From positions 36,539 through 100,538 of the forward strand of contig NZ_JAALFC010000008.1 in assembly GCF_011058155.1 (NCBI RefSeq): 64,000 nt of DNA, in the 5' to 3' direction. The first letter of the stretch is position 1; the number at the start of each line of letters is the position of its first letter. The notes below the pieces were generated by a model. It was not told the origin of the DNA, did no database searches, and worked only from the letters and a program-made list of their open reading frames with translations. The translations under genes and the position numbers were made by a program. The stretch comes from Litoribacterium kuwaitense. GTDB taxonomy: Bacteria > Bacillota > Bacilli > Bacillales > DSM-28697. This document shows, piece by piece, positions 54,890 to 63,046 of the stretch.

Positions 54890-55854
54890 CGATTTTGTTA
54901 GGCATAGATGGTGGAGGTACGAAAACGACAGGACGTTTAGTTGATGTGAATAGTGGTTTTCTTGCTGAGCGAACGGTAGGGCCTACCAATCCGAGCAGTC
55001 GTTTGCGGAAGGATGTTGAAAATGAGCTTGCTTTGCTTATCAAGCAACTGTTAGCTGCCACGCGGATTCCACCCTCTGATGTTTCAGCATGTTTTGCAGG
55101 TGTGGCTGGCGCCAGTCGCCCTGACATCCAACAGTGGCTGACACAGACGATCGACACCATGCTTGGCAGTCGAGGCGTCACAAGAGCAGGTCATGACGGA
55201 GTGAATGCACTCTTTTCAGGGACAAATGGACATCCTGGCATCGTGCATATTGCAGGGACAGGTTCGCTAACGTACGGTATTTCTCAACAGGGTAGTGAAG
55301 CACGAGCTGGTGGGTGGGGTTACCTTTTAGGTGATGTTGGGAGCGGATTTTCTCTTGGACAGGCTGCGATGAAAGCGGTATTGGACGCTCATGATGGTGT
55401 CGGCCCAGCTACTGCACTTCGTGAAAAGCTATGCCAAGTCGTTGGTGTTGAAGCTCCTGGGCCCGGTTTTATTGAATGGGTGTATGATCATGCCGATGTG
55501 AAGACACGTTTAGCTTCTTTGGCGCCCTTCGTTTTTGAAGCAGCAGAAGAAGGCGATGCAGTGGCGCATCGTATTTTAAGTCATGCAGGACAAGCGATGG
55601 GGCGTGCAGTTGGCGCCGTTATGACACATCTAAACATGACAGGGGGCGCGTCAACTGTTCCTGTCGTCCTTGCCGGAAGTGTGGCAAAACGCACAGAATG
55701 GCTCGTGCCAGCAGCGAGTGCTGAGCTCCATCGTACATGTGGTGGTGAGGTCTCGTGGATCCTGCCTGAGGACCCGCCAGTGGCTGGTGCCGTTTTTGCT
55801 GCTCACAACCTCTTTTATTCAGATGGTAAGATGCTTACTCATTTGAACGACTGA
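54886..55854 (+). CDS. BadF/BadG/BcrA/BcrD-type ATPase, probable amino-sugar kinase (NagK/MurK-like)
   Basis: 322 residues of the ASKHA fold. Phosphate-1 loop LLGIDGGGTKTTGRLVD; GTGSLTYG; GGWGYLLGDVGSGFSLG, which is characteristic of N-acetylglucosamine and N-acetylmuramate kinases; VVLAGSVAKRTEW near the end. ATG 54886 overlaps the upstream GNAT gene. In Gram-positives such kinases recycle cell-wall amino sugars (MurK); here no murQ or nagA is adjacent, so the substrate is a guess. Confidence 0.82.
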   Translation: MTILLGIDGGGTKTTGRLVDVNSGFLAERTVGPTNPSSRLRKDVENELALLIKQLLAATRIPPSDVSACFAGVAGASRPDIQQWLTQTIDTMLGSRGVTRAGHDGVNALFSGTNGHPGIVHIAGTGSLTYGISQQGSEARAGGWGYLLGDVGSGFSLGQAAMKAVLDAHDGVGPATALREKLCQVVGVEAPGPGFIEWVYDHADVKTRLASLAPFVFEAAEEGDAVAHRILSHAGQAMGRAVGAVMTHLNMTGGASTVPVVLAGSVAKRTEWLVPAASAELHRTCGGEVSWILPEDPPVAGAVFAAHNLFYSDGKMLTHLND

Positions 55855-55860
55855 GTTTTT

Positions 55861-56358
55861 TCACGTTTCATTTTTGAGCTGGATTTCTCCAGAAAAAGGC
55901 TCGGCAACTTTCATTAGCGCAATGGTTGGTGCTTGACCTACCTCCAGCCTCATCAGCTCATTTTTATCATCATCGATGACAACATAAGTTTGCTTGCTTT
56001 GTTTCGGAGGCTTCGCAACGGAGGCAATGGCCCAGTGTTCATTGTCAGAGAGAGTAATCGTGCTTGTCCATACTTTTTCAGCATGAATTTGAACGGCTCT
56101 CAGCCGGTAACGGTTGTTCCATCCTTGTTGGAAAAGCGCGTGCCCAAAACCGTTTTGTGTTTCAAATAGCACGCCATACGTGTTCTCGGTCTCCGTTTTA
56201 GCAAGGAACGATTCAGACGAAGGTTCTCCTAAAGCTGCCAACTCTTCGTTCACTGCCGTAAGCATAGGAGCTTCTTCTTTTGGAAGGCCATAGGATTGTG
56301 TGTATATGTAAAAGAGTGGTACCCCAAGCAAAACAAGAAAAATAAAAAATCGTTTCAC
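55861..56358 (-). CDS. Hypothetical exported or membrane-anchored protein
   Basis: 165 residues; an N-terminal hydrophobic segment (about 3-20, FFIFLVLLGVPLFYIYT) is followed by a polar domain with beta-type pattern. I do not recognise the family. ATG 56358 behind GGAGG at 56372-56368. Convergent with the sugar kinase gene, no terminator seen between them. Confidence 0.55.
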   Translation of the reverse strand: MKRFFIFLVLLGVPLFYIYTQSYGLPKEEAPMLTAVNEELAALGEPSSESFLAKTETENTYGVLFETQNGFGHALFQQGWNNRYRLRAVQIHAEKVWTSTITLSDNEHWAIASVAKPPKQSKQTYVVIDDDKNELMRLEVGQAPTIALMKVAEPFSGEIQLKNET

Positions 56359-56376
56359 CTTGTAAAGCCTCCTTTA

Positions 56377-56699
56377 GCAATTGGTCGAGCATATTTGCGA
56401 CTTCAGTCATGAGAAGTTTAACACAAGCTCATATGTTTAACCTGAGCCAGCCGCTTCCGAGCTGGCTTTGCCCCGTGAACAAATTCCCTCATTCACCGCT
56501 CCGCCCCCCTCTGAATTCATTTCTTCATTCATCCCGTGTCGAGGCTGACAAGCATTTGGAAGCTAGGCTAAAAAATGAGAGAGCGTGTTTCTCTTAGTCA
56601 TCCCTTTGCAGACTACCTCTTCACTCTTAAGCAAGCCAATTCCTATGCTGGCCTTGAGCAATTCGTCTAGCATACTTGCGACGTCGGTCGTGAAGATGA
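56377..56699. repeat. Direct repeat pair in a gene-free stretch
   Basis: About 40 bases at 56377-56418 (GCAATTGGTCGAGCATATTT...) recur with changes at 56658-56699 (GCAATTCGTCTAGCATACTT...), 281 bases apart. The region 56359-56838 has no convincing gene. A stem AGCCAGC (56444-56450) / GCTGGCT (56460-56466) lies between them. The first copy is directly upstream of the hypothetical gene 55861-56358, so the second may mark a decayed duplicate. Confidence 0.4.
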
Positions 56700-56838
56700 A
56701 CCGGCTTCGATTGAGGCATAATAGCTTTTGCTAAGTCAATCAACCGATTCCGCTCACTTCATTTGCATGTGTTTTCGCAACGGTTGAGCGACAAATGTGA
56801 TTGTCGACATCCCCGATTGTATCATAGGTTGTGCCCAG

Positions 56839-57177
56839 CTATGCCCATTCAATTTTTGCGATACGTTGCCATCGAATTGAAAATATGTCGCCAGTGATAG
56901 ATTGGCACTGAATGCGTTCGGTACTGATTCCGATCATTTGCCCTTTTTGTTCAGTAAAGAAGCCATTTTGAAAAAGTGTAAAGCGGACAGTGCGCCCGGT
57001 TGCAATGGCTTCATCGACGATGTAATGCCAAGCTTCTAACTGCTGCTCGTCTGGCGGGTGAGGGGGATCAGGCTGACTAATCGTCTTCCGATGCTCCAGT
57101 AATGCTCGTTTATGCTCTGGAAGAAACATACGGCTCCCCTCCCAAAGTAGATTGCCTCGTTGTAAGCGATTGTTCAT
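56839..57177 (-). CDS. YolD-like protein
   Basis: 112 residues of the YolD/YqjX family, found paired with Y-family polymerases in Bacillus. FLPEHKRALLEHRK and the following WHYIVDEAIATGRTVRFTLF are typical. ATG 57177 overlaps the polymerase stop (ATGA), so it is translated together with it. Role unknown; possibly an accessory factor for translesion synthesis. Confidence 0.82.
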   Translation of the reverse strand: MNNRLQRGNLLWEGSRMFLPEHKRALLEHRKTISQPDPPHPPDEQQLEAWHYIVDEAIATGRTVRFTLFQNGFFTEQKGQMIGISTERIQCQSITGDIFSIRWQRIAKIEWA

Positions 57178-58418
57178 CGGTAATGTCCTCCTATTTTCTT
57201 CGCGCGGTCTTTGACTTGCCCGGCTTGGGTTAGAGAAGAAGCCCTCATAATAGAGATCGGGCCAAAACGGTCACGGATGTCGTCCATCACATACCCAAGC
57301 TTAAATTGCTTTTCCCGATCCTGAAAAAGGCTCAGCTGCCAGACTTGGTCGCTTTGTAGCTGTGAAAGGCTAATATGAACCTGGCGGATCGGGCGACGAT
57401 CCCAAAATGTGCGAAACAGGTCGAGCGCGGCGTTATACACATCCATTGTGTAATTGGTTGCTTCAGTGAGTGTTTGTTGGCGATGAAAGCCGCTAGGAGC
57501 ATCAAAATCAGCACCACGAGCTCCTGCGGAGACGGTTAAGCCCATGACGCCGGAAGCTCTAGCCCGCCGGCAAACTTCCTCGCAAAGCTCCAGAATAATG
57601 ACTTTGATGTCTTGCCACGAATGGTAGTCGCGTGGCAACGTCATCCCGTGACCGATGGCTTTTTGCGCGCGGGCATGTGAGCGGGTGACAACAGGGGAGG
57701 CGTCCATCCCATTCGCAGTCATCCAAAGAACGTGCCCGTTGATCCCCCAGCGTTTTTTCAAATAGGGGAGAGGGTAATTCGCTAGTGCCCCAATCGTTCG
57801 CAGCCCCATACGCTTTAAATGTCGTTCCATGCGGCGGCCGACACCAAAAGCAGCGCCGACAGGAAGCGGCCACAGCTTCGTTTGCAAGTTCCCTTGGTGC
57901 AAGTGAAAACGACCGGTTTGGGAAGCTTTAGCGAAGTTATCACAAGCCATTTTTGCCATGACTTTGTTGTGCCCAATCCCGATCCGGGCATACACGCCTG
58001 TGTCTTGAGCGATCCGTTGTTGAACTTGAGTCGCCATCTCTTCAGGTTCCCCGAATAATCGTTGACTTGCAGTGACATCCATAAATTGTTCATCAATCGA
58101 ATAAGGCTCTACTTGATCAGTGAATTCTTCCAAAATGCGCGTGATTTGCATGGACACATCAAGGTATTTTTGCATCCGCGGTTTGACGACAGTCGCTTCT
58201 GGGCATTTTTGCAAAGCTTCAAAGAGGCGCTCCGCATTTTGAACGCCTTTTTTTTTCGCCAGGGGGCAAGCTGCCAAAATGACACCGCTTCGGCGTTGCG
58301 GGTCTCCGGACACGACGAGGGGCTTCCCGCGTAACTCAGGGCGTTCGGCGTGTTCAACAGAGGCATAAAATGACTGAATATCGACAAGAAAGATGACCGT
58401 TTCAGCTACTTTTGTCAT
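57174..58418 (-). CDS. Y-family DNA polymerase (YqjW/UvrX-like)
   Basis: Translesion polymerase of 414 residues. Metal-binding residues are in FLVDIQSFYASVE (Asp13) and YSIDEQFMD; IGIGHNKVMAKMACDNFAK and LPVGAAFGVGRRMERHLK (helix-hairpin-helix) fit the group. The C-terminal little-finger region is present. ATG 58418 behind AAAGGGG. Two LexA boxes in its promoter show that it is SOS induced. First gene of an operon with a YolD-like gene. Confidence 0.9.
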   Translation of the reverse strand: MTKVAETVIFLVDIQSFYASVEHAERPELRGKPLVVSGDPQRRSGVILAACPLAKKKGVQNAERLFEALQKCPEATVVKPRMQKYLDVSMQITRILEEFTDQVEPYSIDEQFMDVTASQRLFGEPEEMATQVQQRIAQDTGVYARIGIGHNKVMAKMACDNFAKASQTGRFHLHQGNLQTKLWPLPVGAAFGVGRRMERHLKRMGLRTIGALANYPLPYLKKRWGINGHVLWMTANGMDASPVVTRSHARAQKAIGHGMTLPRDYHSWQDIKVIILELCEEVCRRARASGVMGLTVSAGARGADFDAPSGFHRQQTLTEATNYTMDVYNAALDLFRTFWDRRPIRQVHISLSQLQSDQVWQLSLFQDREKQFKLGYVMDDIRDRFGPISIMRASSLTQAGQVKDRAKKIGGHYR

Positions 58419-58440
58419 AAGTATCCCCTTTTCATATTAA

Positions 58441-58476
58441 GAACGTTTGTTCTATAGTATAAACGAACAAACGTTC
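58441..58476. promoter_or_regulatory. Two LexA (SOS) boxes flanking the -10 of the polymerase promoter
   Basis: GAACGTTTGTTC (58441-58452) and GAACAAACGTTC (58465-58476) both fit the Bacillus SOS box GAACNNNNGTTC, and the two are reverse complements of each other. The 12 bases between them hold the minus-strand -10 TATACT (58461-58456). A weak -35 TTTATA lies 17 bases upstream. Confidence 0.85.
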
Positions 58477-58842
58477 TTTATAAAGAGGTAAATATTGTGA
58501 ATCAAACAGGTCGTCAGTTCATATACTTAAAATTGTCTGTGTTTGAGAGGAATCAATAAGTGGAAATGGACGATGAGTGGATCAAAAAAACTGATGCGAT
58601 AACTTTGACTCCCTGGGAAGTGGCGTCGTGGCGCCAATGCAAAAATTGCCAAAAGAACGTAGGTATGTCGATTTAAAGGCGCAGATGAAACGTCGTCCAC
58701 TCGTTATTCGAGAGCGGAGACGTTGAGCCGGCGAGCATGATATCAATAGGAAATGTCTAGCTCCCTTAAGAAGCTACTATGTGATCTGCCCCATTCAGAG
58801 CAAGCAGACATTTTGTCCATAAAAAGGAGGGGGAAGGGGCTC
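58477..58842. other. Gap upstream of the two-helix membrane protein gene
   Basis: No gene is certain. From GTG 58560 a frame of 38 codons ends at 58674-58676, and an overlapping frame ends with KERRYVDLKAQMKRRP and an arginine-rich tail at about 58726. A small protein split by a frameshift is possible but cannot be shown. Confidence 0.3.
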
Positions 58843-59304
58843 GTGAAGCAACATAAAATCAAGCTATTTCGTCATATCATCGTCGCGTTATGCTGTTTAC
58901 CGATCGCCTTTTTTATTGTTTTAATTACACCAATCCTGAAAAAGCAGTCCTTTGGCTCAAACGAGGAATTGGCTTCGGCGGCATTCGGCTTCCCATTCCC
59001 ATTTTTACATCAAGAAGTGATGATATTACCCCCGCCAAACTATTTTCCATTTGAAGCAGCCATGTATAATCCGTTGACATATGAGACATCCATCCATGTC
59101 GGACCTTTTGTCGCCTCAATCGTAGTCGGAGCAATCATATTATTTATCACGCTTGAGCTCCCTTATTGGGCTTGGAGAGGTTTAAGAATCATATGGCAGA
59201 AAAAAGCGGCACGCTCTCAGCTCCGTTTTAAAAAAGCGGTCAAAGGATGGTTTAAAAATAACGATTCCTCTGGCTCGCAAAACAAAAAACACATAGACGC
59301 CTAG
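58843..59304 (+). CDS. Hypothetical two-helix membrane protein
   Basis: 153 residues from GTG 58843, chosen for the AAAGGAGGGGGAAGGGG region upstream; the frame is open from ATG 58753 without a good site. Two membrane helices (about 9-30, HIIVALCCLPIAFFIVLI, and about 88-110), the loop with FGFPFPFLHQEVMILPPP, and a basic tail. Similar small proteins occur in Bacillaceae, function unknown. Confidence 0.6.
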   Translation: MKQHKIKLFRHIIVALCCLPIAFFIVLITPILKKQSFGSNEELASAAFGFPFPFLHQEVMILPPPNYFPFEAAMYNPLTYETSIHVGPFVASIVVGAIILFITLELPYWAWRGLRIIWQKKAARSQLRFKKAVKGWFKNNDSSGSQNKKHIDA

Positions 59305-59673
59305 GCTTTGCGTATTTTTTATAAAGAATGAAAAAATGACAAGAGCTTCCTGCACAGTCAGTTTGACAGTGATGAAGAAAATAGATTTCGCTCTTCTCCA
59401 TTAATGCTTTTTTTCTCTCTCCTAAATTCGTCCAGTCATTGGTATAACGATCGTTCTGTGAAATATATGCATAGAGCGATGTCTATGTCTGTAAATGTAC
59501 GCTCCTGTCCTTTTCATCTGCTCTTCTGTCTACTGCACTCGGTGCCTTCTCTACTTTTTTCAAACAATAAGCGCAGCCACCTAAAAAATCGATGTCTATG
59601 CATTGAACGGTTTAAAATGTCTTTATTTGGACAGGCTGTCAACACAGAAGAAAATGACCAAAGGGTGGGAAAC
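59305..59673. other. Gap before a small gene
   Basis: AT-rich stretch, no repeat, promoter or gene that I can support. Confidence 0.3.
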
Positions 59674-59841
59674 ATGACACAACAATGGCTAAATTTGACC
59701 GAACAGGAACGGAAGGAGTGGGAGGAGATCCACTCCGTGTTACGCAACAGTCGTGATTTTAATTTATGGAAGCGCTGTCAAACACGGCGGATTATTTTGA
59801 TAGAAAAGGTGCTTAGTCGTGAACAAAAGAGAAGTCATTAA
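59674..59841 (+). CDS. Small hypothetical protein
   Basis: 55 residues, charged and probably helical (MTQQWLNLTEQERKEWEEI at the start). ATG 59674 has GGGTGGG upstream at good distance; an alternative ATG at 59617 lacks one. Family not recognised. The first copy of the 124-bp repeat begins at its stop codon. Confidence 0.4.
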   Translation: MTQQWLNLTEQERKEWEEIHSVLRNSRDFNLWKRCQTRRIILIEKVLSREQKRSH

Positions 59842-60137
59842 GCTGTTGACAAACGCTCTCATCCGTCGTTGCTCGTCTCACTCGTCCTCTCATGAACTAA
59901 AAATTCTATTCGAGTCTTCGTTCAACTTCGCGCCTAGTCTGGCAAGCGCTTTCAAGTCAGCTTAAGCTGTTGACAAACGCTCTCATCCGTCGTTGCTTGT
60001 CTCACTCGTCCTCCCATGAACTAAAAATTCTATTCGAGTCTTCGTTCAACTTCGCGCCTGGTCTGGCGAGCGCTTTCAAGTCAGCTTAAGCTGTTGACAA
60101 ACGCTCTCATCGGTCGTTGCTTATTTCGCTCGTCCTC
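59838..60137. repeat. 124-bp tandem repeat, about 2.4 copies
   Basis: Copies start at 59838, 59962 and 60086, exactly 124 bases apart; the third stops near 60137. Copies 1 and 2 differ at only a few bases. Each junction has the palindrome AGCTTAAGCT, flanked by arms AGCGCTTTCAAGTC and GTTGACAAACGCT that can pair imperfectly. Each unit also has a cre-like TGAAAGCGCTTGCC on the minus strand. Degenerate copies lie near 4633, 13176 (inverted) and 18590. No protein is encoded. Confidence 0.9.
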
Positions 60138-60308
60138 TTTAAAAAATGTCTATGTGAGTTTTTTGCTCCAAATTGCAAATAACTGGCCGACTTGAATGTA
60201 TGCTGGTGTTTTTAGTGTAAAGTTTTGTCCAATTGATGTTAGGTCATCTTATTATCCGTGAAGACGACATAAAAGTGGATAAATAACATCATATTCAAAT
60301 ATATGAGT

Positions 60309-60335
60309 GCTGTCCGTGTAAGCGACAGCCTTTTT
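60309..60335 (+). terminator. Terminator upstream of spoIIID
   Basis: GCTGTC (60309-60314) / GACAGC (60324-60329) followed by CTTTTT. Confidence 0.6.
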
Positions 60336-60337
60336 GA

Positions 60338-60475
60338 CGTGGAAAAAGATTATCCGCTGACCGGCTTGCTTTTGCTGAAAAACGCGAAGAAGCCTTGTCC
60401 TCTCTGGATTTTTGGAATAAACAAATCAAGCGTCACATACAGTTTATCAACCAGCAAAGAGAGTGTTTGAGGTGA
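60338..60475 (+). pseudogene. Possible gene remnant ahead of spoIIID
   Basis: An open stretch without a start codon, from after TGA 60335-60337 to TGA 60473-60475, encodes a coiled-coil-like peptide (LSADRLAFAEKREEALSSL, then FWNKQIKRHIQFINQ). It resembles the C-terminal helix of MerR-type regulators but no DNA-binding part is present. Very tentative. Confidence 0.25.
60414..60443 (+). promoter_or_regulatory. Candidate sigma-E promoter of spoIIID
   Basis: GGAATAAA (60414-60421), 14-bp spacer, CATACAGT (60436-60443), near the sigma-E consensus CATACAHT. It is about 150 bases before spoIIID, which is sigma-E dependent in B. subtilis. Confidence 0.35.
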
Positions 60476-60598
60476 GAACCAGTGAAAGGTCTAAGAAGGT
60501 GTCAACCAATACACATCATCACGATGCGGGGAGTCTTCTGAGAGGTTCACAACGTCTCATTTCACGCTTCTCACATCCAATTCAGGGAGGCGAGTGGT

Positions 60599-60880
60599 GT
60601 GCACGATTACATCAAAGAGAGGACCATCAAGATTGGAAAATATATCGTGGAGACGAAAAAGACTGTAAGGGTCATCGCCAAAGAGTTTGGGGTTTCGAAA
60701 AGCACGGTACACAAGGATTTGACTGAACGTTTGCCGGAAGTAAACGCAGCGCTGGCCAATGAAGTTAAGGTGATTTTGGACTACCACAAATCAATCCGCC
60801 ATTTACGGGGAGGAGAAGCGACAAAGCTCAAGTATTTAAAAGATGCGAATGAGCCGAATATCCCAGAGCTTATTAAATAG
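60599..60880 (+). CDS. spoIIID: Sporulation transcription factor SpoIIID
   Basis: Mother-cell DNA-binding protein that activates or represses many sigma-E genes. 93 residues. Helix-turn-helix IAKEFGVSKSTVHKDL is identical to B. subtilis, and so is MHDYIKERTIKIGKYIVETK at the start. The start is GTG 60599 behind GGGAGG. The basic end LRGGEATKLKYLK is kept, followed by a different short tail. Confidence 0.97.
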   Translation: MHDYIKERTIKIGKYIVETKKTVRVIAKEFGVSKSTVHKDLTERLPEVNAALANEVKVILDYHKSIRHLRGGEATKLKYLKDANEPNIPELIK

Positions 60881-61004
60881 TGATATATCACAAGCTCCTT
60901 TCGTAGGTAGGCCAGTACCTTGTGTATGAGCAGCAGAAGATATATAGTGTATTTTTCTCTAGATGTACACACAATAAACTGAAGCGCTCACGACCGGACG
61001 AGGC

Positions 61005-61029
61005 ACTGGCGGGGGGCCTATTTTTTTTG
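61005..61029 (+). terminator. Weak terminator behind spoIIID
   Basis: A GC-rich stretch with AGGC / GCCT pairing, followed by ATTTTTTTT (61020-61028). Confidence 0.45.
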
Positions 61030-61095
61030 CAATTTAAGAAAGCCATCATTACATTGATAAACATCTAGTGATCTATCCTTTTCTTTGCCAGAATG

Positions 61096-61104
61096 TGCTA
61101 CAAT
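61096..61104 (+). promoter_or_regulatory. Extended -10 promoter of mbl
   Basis: TGCTACAAT (61096-61104); no good -35. A start near 61111 gives a leader of about 57 bases. Confidence 0.5.
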
Positions 61105-61167
61105 AAATGATTAGAAAGGTATAGACTGAGATTGTATTTAAGAGAAGCGGGGAGGCCTTGTGCACTC

Positions 61168-62202
61168 ATGTTTGCAAGAGATATCGGCATTGATTTAGGT
61201 ACAGCGAATGTACTGATCCACGTAAAGGGGAAAGGCATCGTGCTAAACGAACCATCTGTCGTGGCGGTTGATACACAGACAGGTCGGGCGTTAGCTGTAG
61301 GAGAAGAAGCACGGCGGATGGTCGGGCGGACACCAGGACATATTGTGGCGCACCGTCCTCTTAAGGATGGCGTGATCGCAGATTTTGACATTACTGAGAT
61401 GATGCTAAGGCATTTTATTCATCAAACGAATGTGAAAGGCTTCTTATCGAAGCCAAGAATGTTAATTTGCTGCCCTACGAACATTACTTCTGTGGAGCAA
61501 AAAGCCATCAGAGAAGCAGCGGAGAAAAGCGGAGGGAAAAAAATATTTCTTGAGGAAGAGCCGAAAGTCGCGGCCATTGGCGCAGGTATGGAAATATATC
61601 AGCCTAGTGGAAATATGGTTGTTGACATCGGGGGCGGAACAACAGATGTTGCGGTACTTTCCATGGGAGATATTGTGACCTCTTCATCGATTAAAATGGC
61701 GGGTGACCGGCTCGATGCGGAAATCTTAGCGCACATTAAACGTACATACAAGCTCTTAATCGGTGAACGAACAGCAGAAGACATAAAAATGAAGATTGCT
61801 ACTGTATTCAGAGGATCACGTAAGGAAGAAATGGATATTCGTGGACGAGATTTAGTCAATGGTCTGCCTCGCACCATCACCGTGTACTCCGATGAAATTG
61901 AAGAAGCGTTGCGTGAGCATGTCGACATGATTGTACAAGCCTCTAAAGCGGTCCTTGAACGGACGCCTCCAGAGCTTTCAGCAGACATCATTGACCGTGG
62001 TGTCATTCTGACTGGCGGTGGGGCTCTCCTTCACGGTATTGATCAATTGTTGGCGGAAGAGCTAAAAGTACCCGTGTTTATTGCCGATAATCCAATGGAC
62101 TGTGTTGCACAAGGCACAGGCATGATTTTGGAATCGATTGAAAAATACCGCAGCGATATTTCAACTAAGAAGGAGCATGGATGCTCAAAGAAACTTTATT
62201 AA
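61168..62202 (+). CDS. mbl: MreB-like actin homolog Mbl
   Basis: Cytoskeletal ATPase that guides side-wall peptidoglycan synthesis and cell width. 344 residues. MFARDIGIDLGTANVLIHVKG, split here by naming only its start, CCPTNITSVEQKAI, VDIGGGTTDVAV and ILTGGGALLHGIDQLL are the actin-fold nucleotide motifs. ATG 61168 gives the family start; GGGGAGG is 12 bases upstream. The C-terminal tail (KKEHGCSKKLY) is longer than in B. subtilis and overlaps the possible early flhO start. Confidence 0.96.
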   Translation: MFARDIGIDLGTANVLIHVKGKGIVLNEPSVVAVDTQTGRALAVGEEARRMVGRTPGHIVAHRPLKDGVIADFDITEMMLRHFIHQTNVKGFLSKPRMLICCPTNITSVEQKAIREAAEKSGGKKIFLEEEPKVAAIGAGMEIYQPSGNMVVDIGGGTTDVAVLSMGDIVTSSSIKMAGDRLDAEILAHIKRTYKLLIGERTAEDIKMKIATVFRGSRKEEMDIRGRDLVNGLPRTITVYSDEIEEALREHVDMIVQASKAVLERTPPELSADIIDRGVILTGGGALLHGIDQLLAEELKVPVFIADNPMDCVAQGTGMILESIEKYRSDISTKKEHGCSKKLY

Positions 62203-62219
62203 AAAGGGGCTTTGCAGTT

Positions 62220-63032
62220 ATGTTTAAGGGATTTTATACCGCCGCTTCCTCTATGGTAGCTCAGCAGCGTCAGCTAGAGATGATGTCCAACAACTTGAGC
62301 AACGTGAACACGCCAGGCTACAAAACAGACAAGGGTGCCTTGCGTGCTTTTCCTGAATTGCTCTTAGAGCGGATGGGTGAGAAACAGCATCCGGTCATGA
62401 ATCGGCAACTCCCAACCCGCACACCAGTAGGTGCCTTAAACACGGGTGTTTACTTACAAGAAACAATGCCTATGTTTTCACAAGGAGACATTGAAGAAAC
62501 TGGTCGTGATGTTGACTTGGCTATTTTTCATCATGATTCTCTGCCTGATGAAGCTGGAGCGGTGTTATTTACTGTGCAGAATGAAGCAGGCGAGCCAAGG
62601 TACACTCGTAACGGAAGCCTTCAGGTTGACGGAGACGGCTTTCTCGTTACTGCGGAAGGGCGCTATCTATTAAACACGGAAAACGCGCCAATTCAGGTTG
62701 CCCCGGGGTCCTTTCAAGTGAGTTCGGACGGCGTGGTGACGGACAGCGCAGGAAATGTATCCACGTTGAATATGGCATACAGCGCCGATCCTCAAGCCGA
62801 GCTTGTACGTGAAGGAAACGGTTTATGGCGTGCAGAAGGCGGTGCGCTTGCGCAAGCAACGGTAGGGTTTTCAGTGCTCCAAGGCTCGGTTGAACGATCT
62901 AATGTTAACTTGAACGAAACGATGACCGGCATGATGGAGGCATACCGCATGTTTGAAGCCGGACAACGGGTTGTTCGTGCATATGACCAGAGCATGGGCA
63001 AGGCGGTTAATGACGTAGGAAAAATCGGTTAA
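62220..63032 (+). CDS. flhO: Flagellar basal-body rod protein FlhO (FlgF-like)
   Basis: Part of the flagellar rod, exported by the type III system. 270 residues. The N-terminal Flg_bb_rod motif is SNNLSNVNTPGYKTDKGALR; the C-terminal helix QGSVERSNVNLNETMTGMMEAYR is intact, shortened in naming. ATG 62220 (MFKGFYTAASSM) is chosen by family alignment, with AAGGGG 11 bases upstream. ATG 62181 has the better ribosome site AAGAAGGAG and would add 13 residues, so the start is unsettled. Confidence 0.93.
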   Translation: MFKGFYTAASSMVAQQRQLEMMSNNLSNVNTPGYKTDKGALRAFPELLLERMGEKQHPVMNRQLPTRTPVGALNTGVYLQETMPMFSQGDIEETGRDVDLAIFHHDSLPDEAGAVLFTVQNEAGEPRYTRNGSLQVDGDGFLVTAEGRYLLNTENAPIQVAPGSFQVSSDGVVTDSAGNVSTLNMAYSADPQAELVREGNGLWRAEGGALAQATVGFSVLQGSVERSNVNLNETMTGMMEAYRMFEAGQRVVRAYDQSMGKAVNDVGKIG

Positions 63033-63046
63033 GGGAGCTGCACAAA

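Noticed and set aside
59838..60137. Tandem repeat as a CRISPR array
   Set aside because: The 124-base units are repeated whole with no unique spacers and no cas genes nearby.
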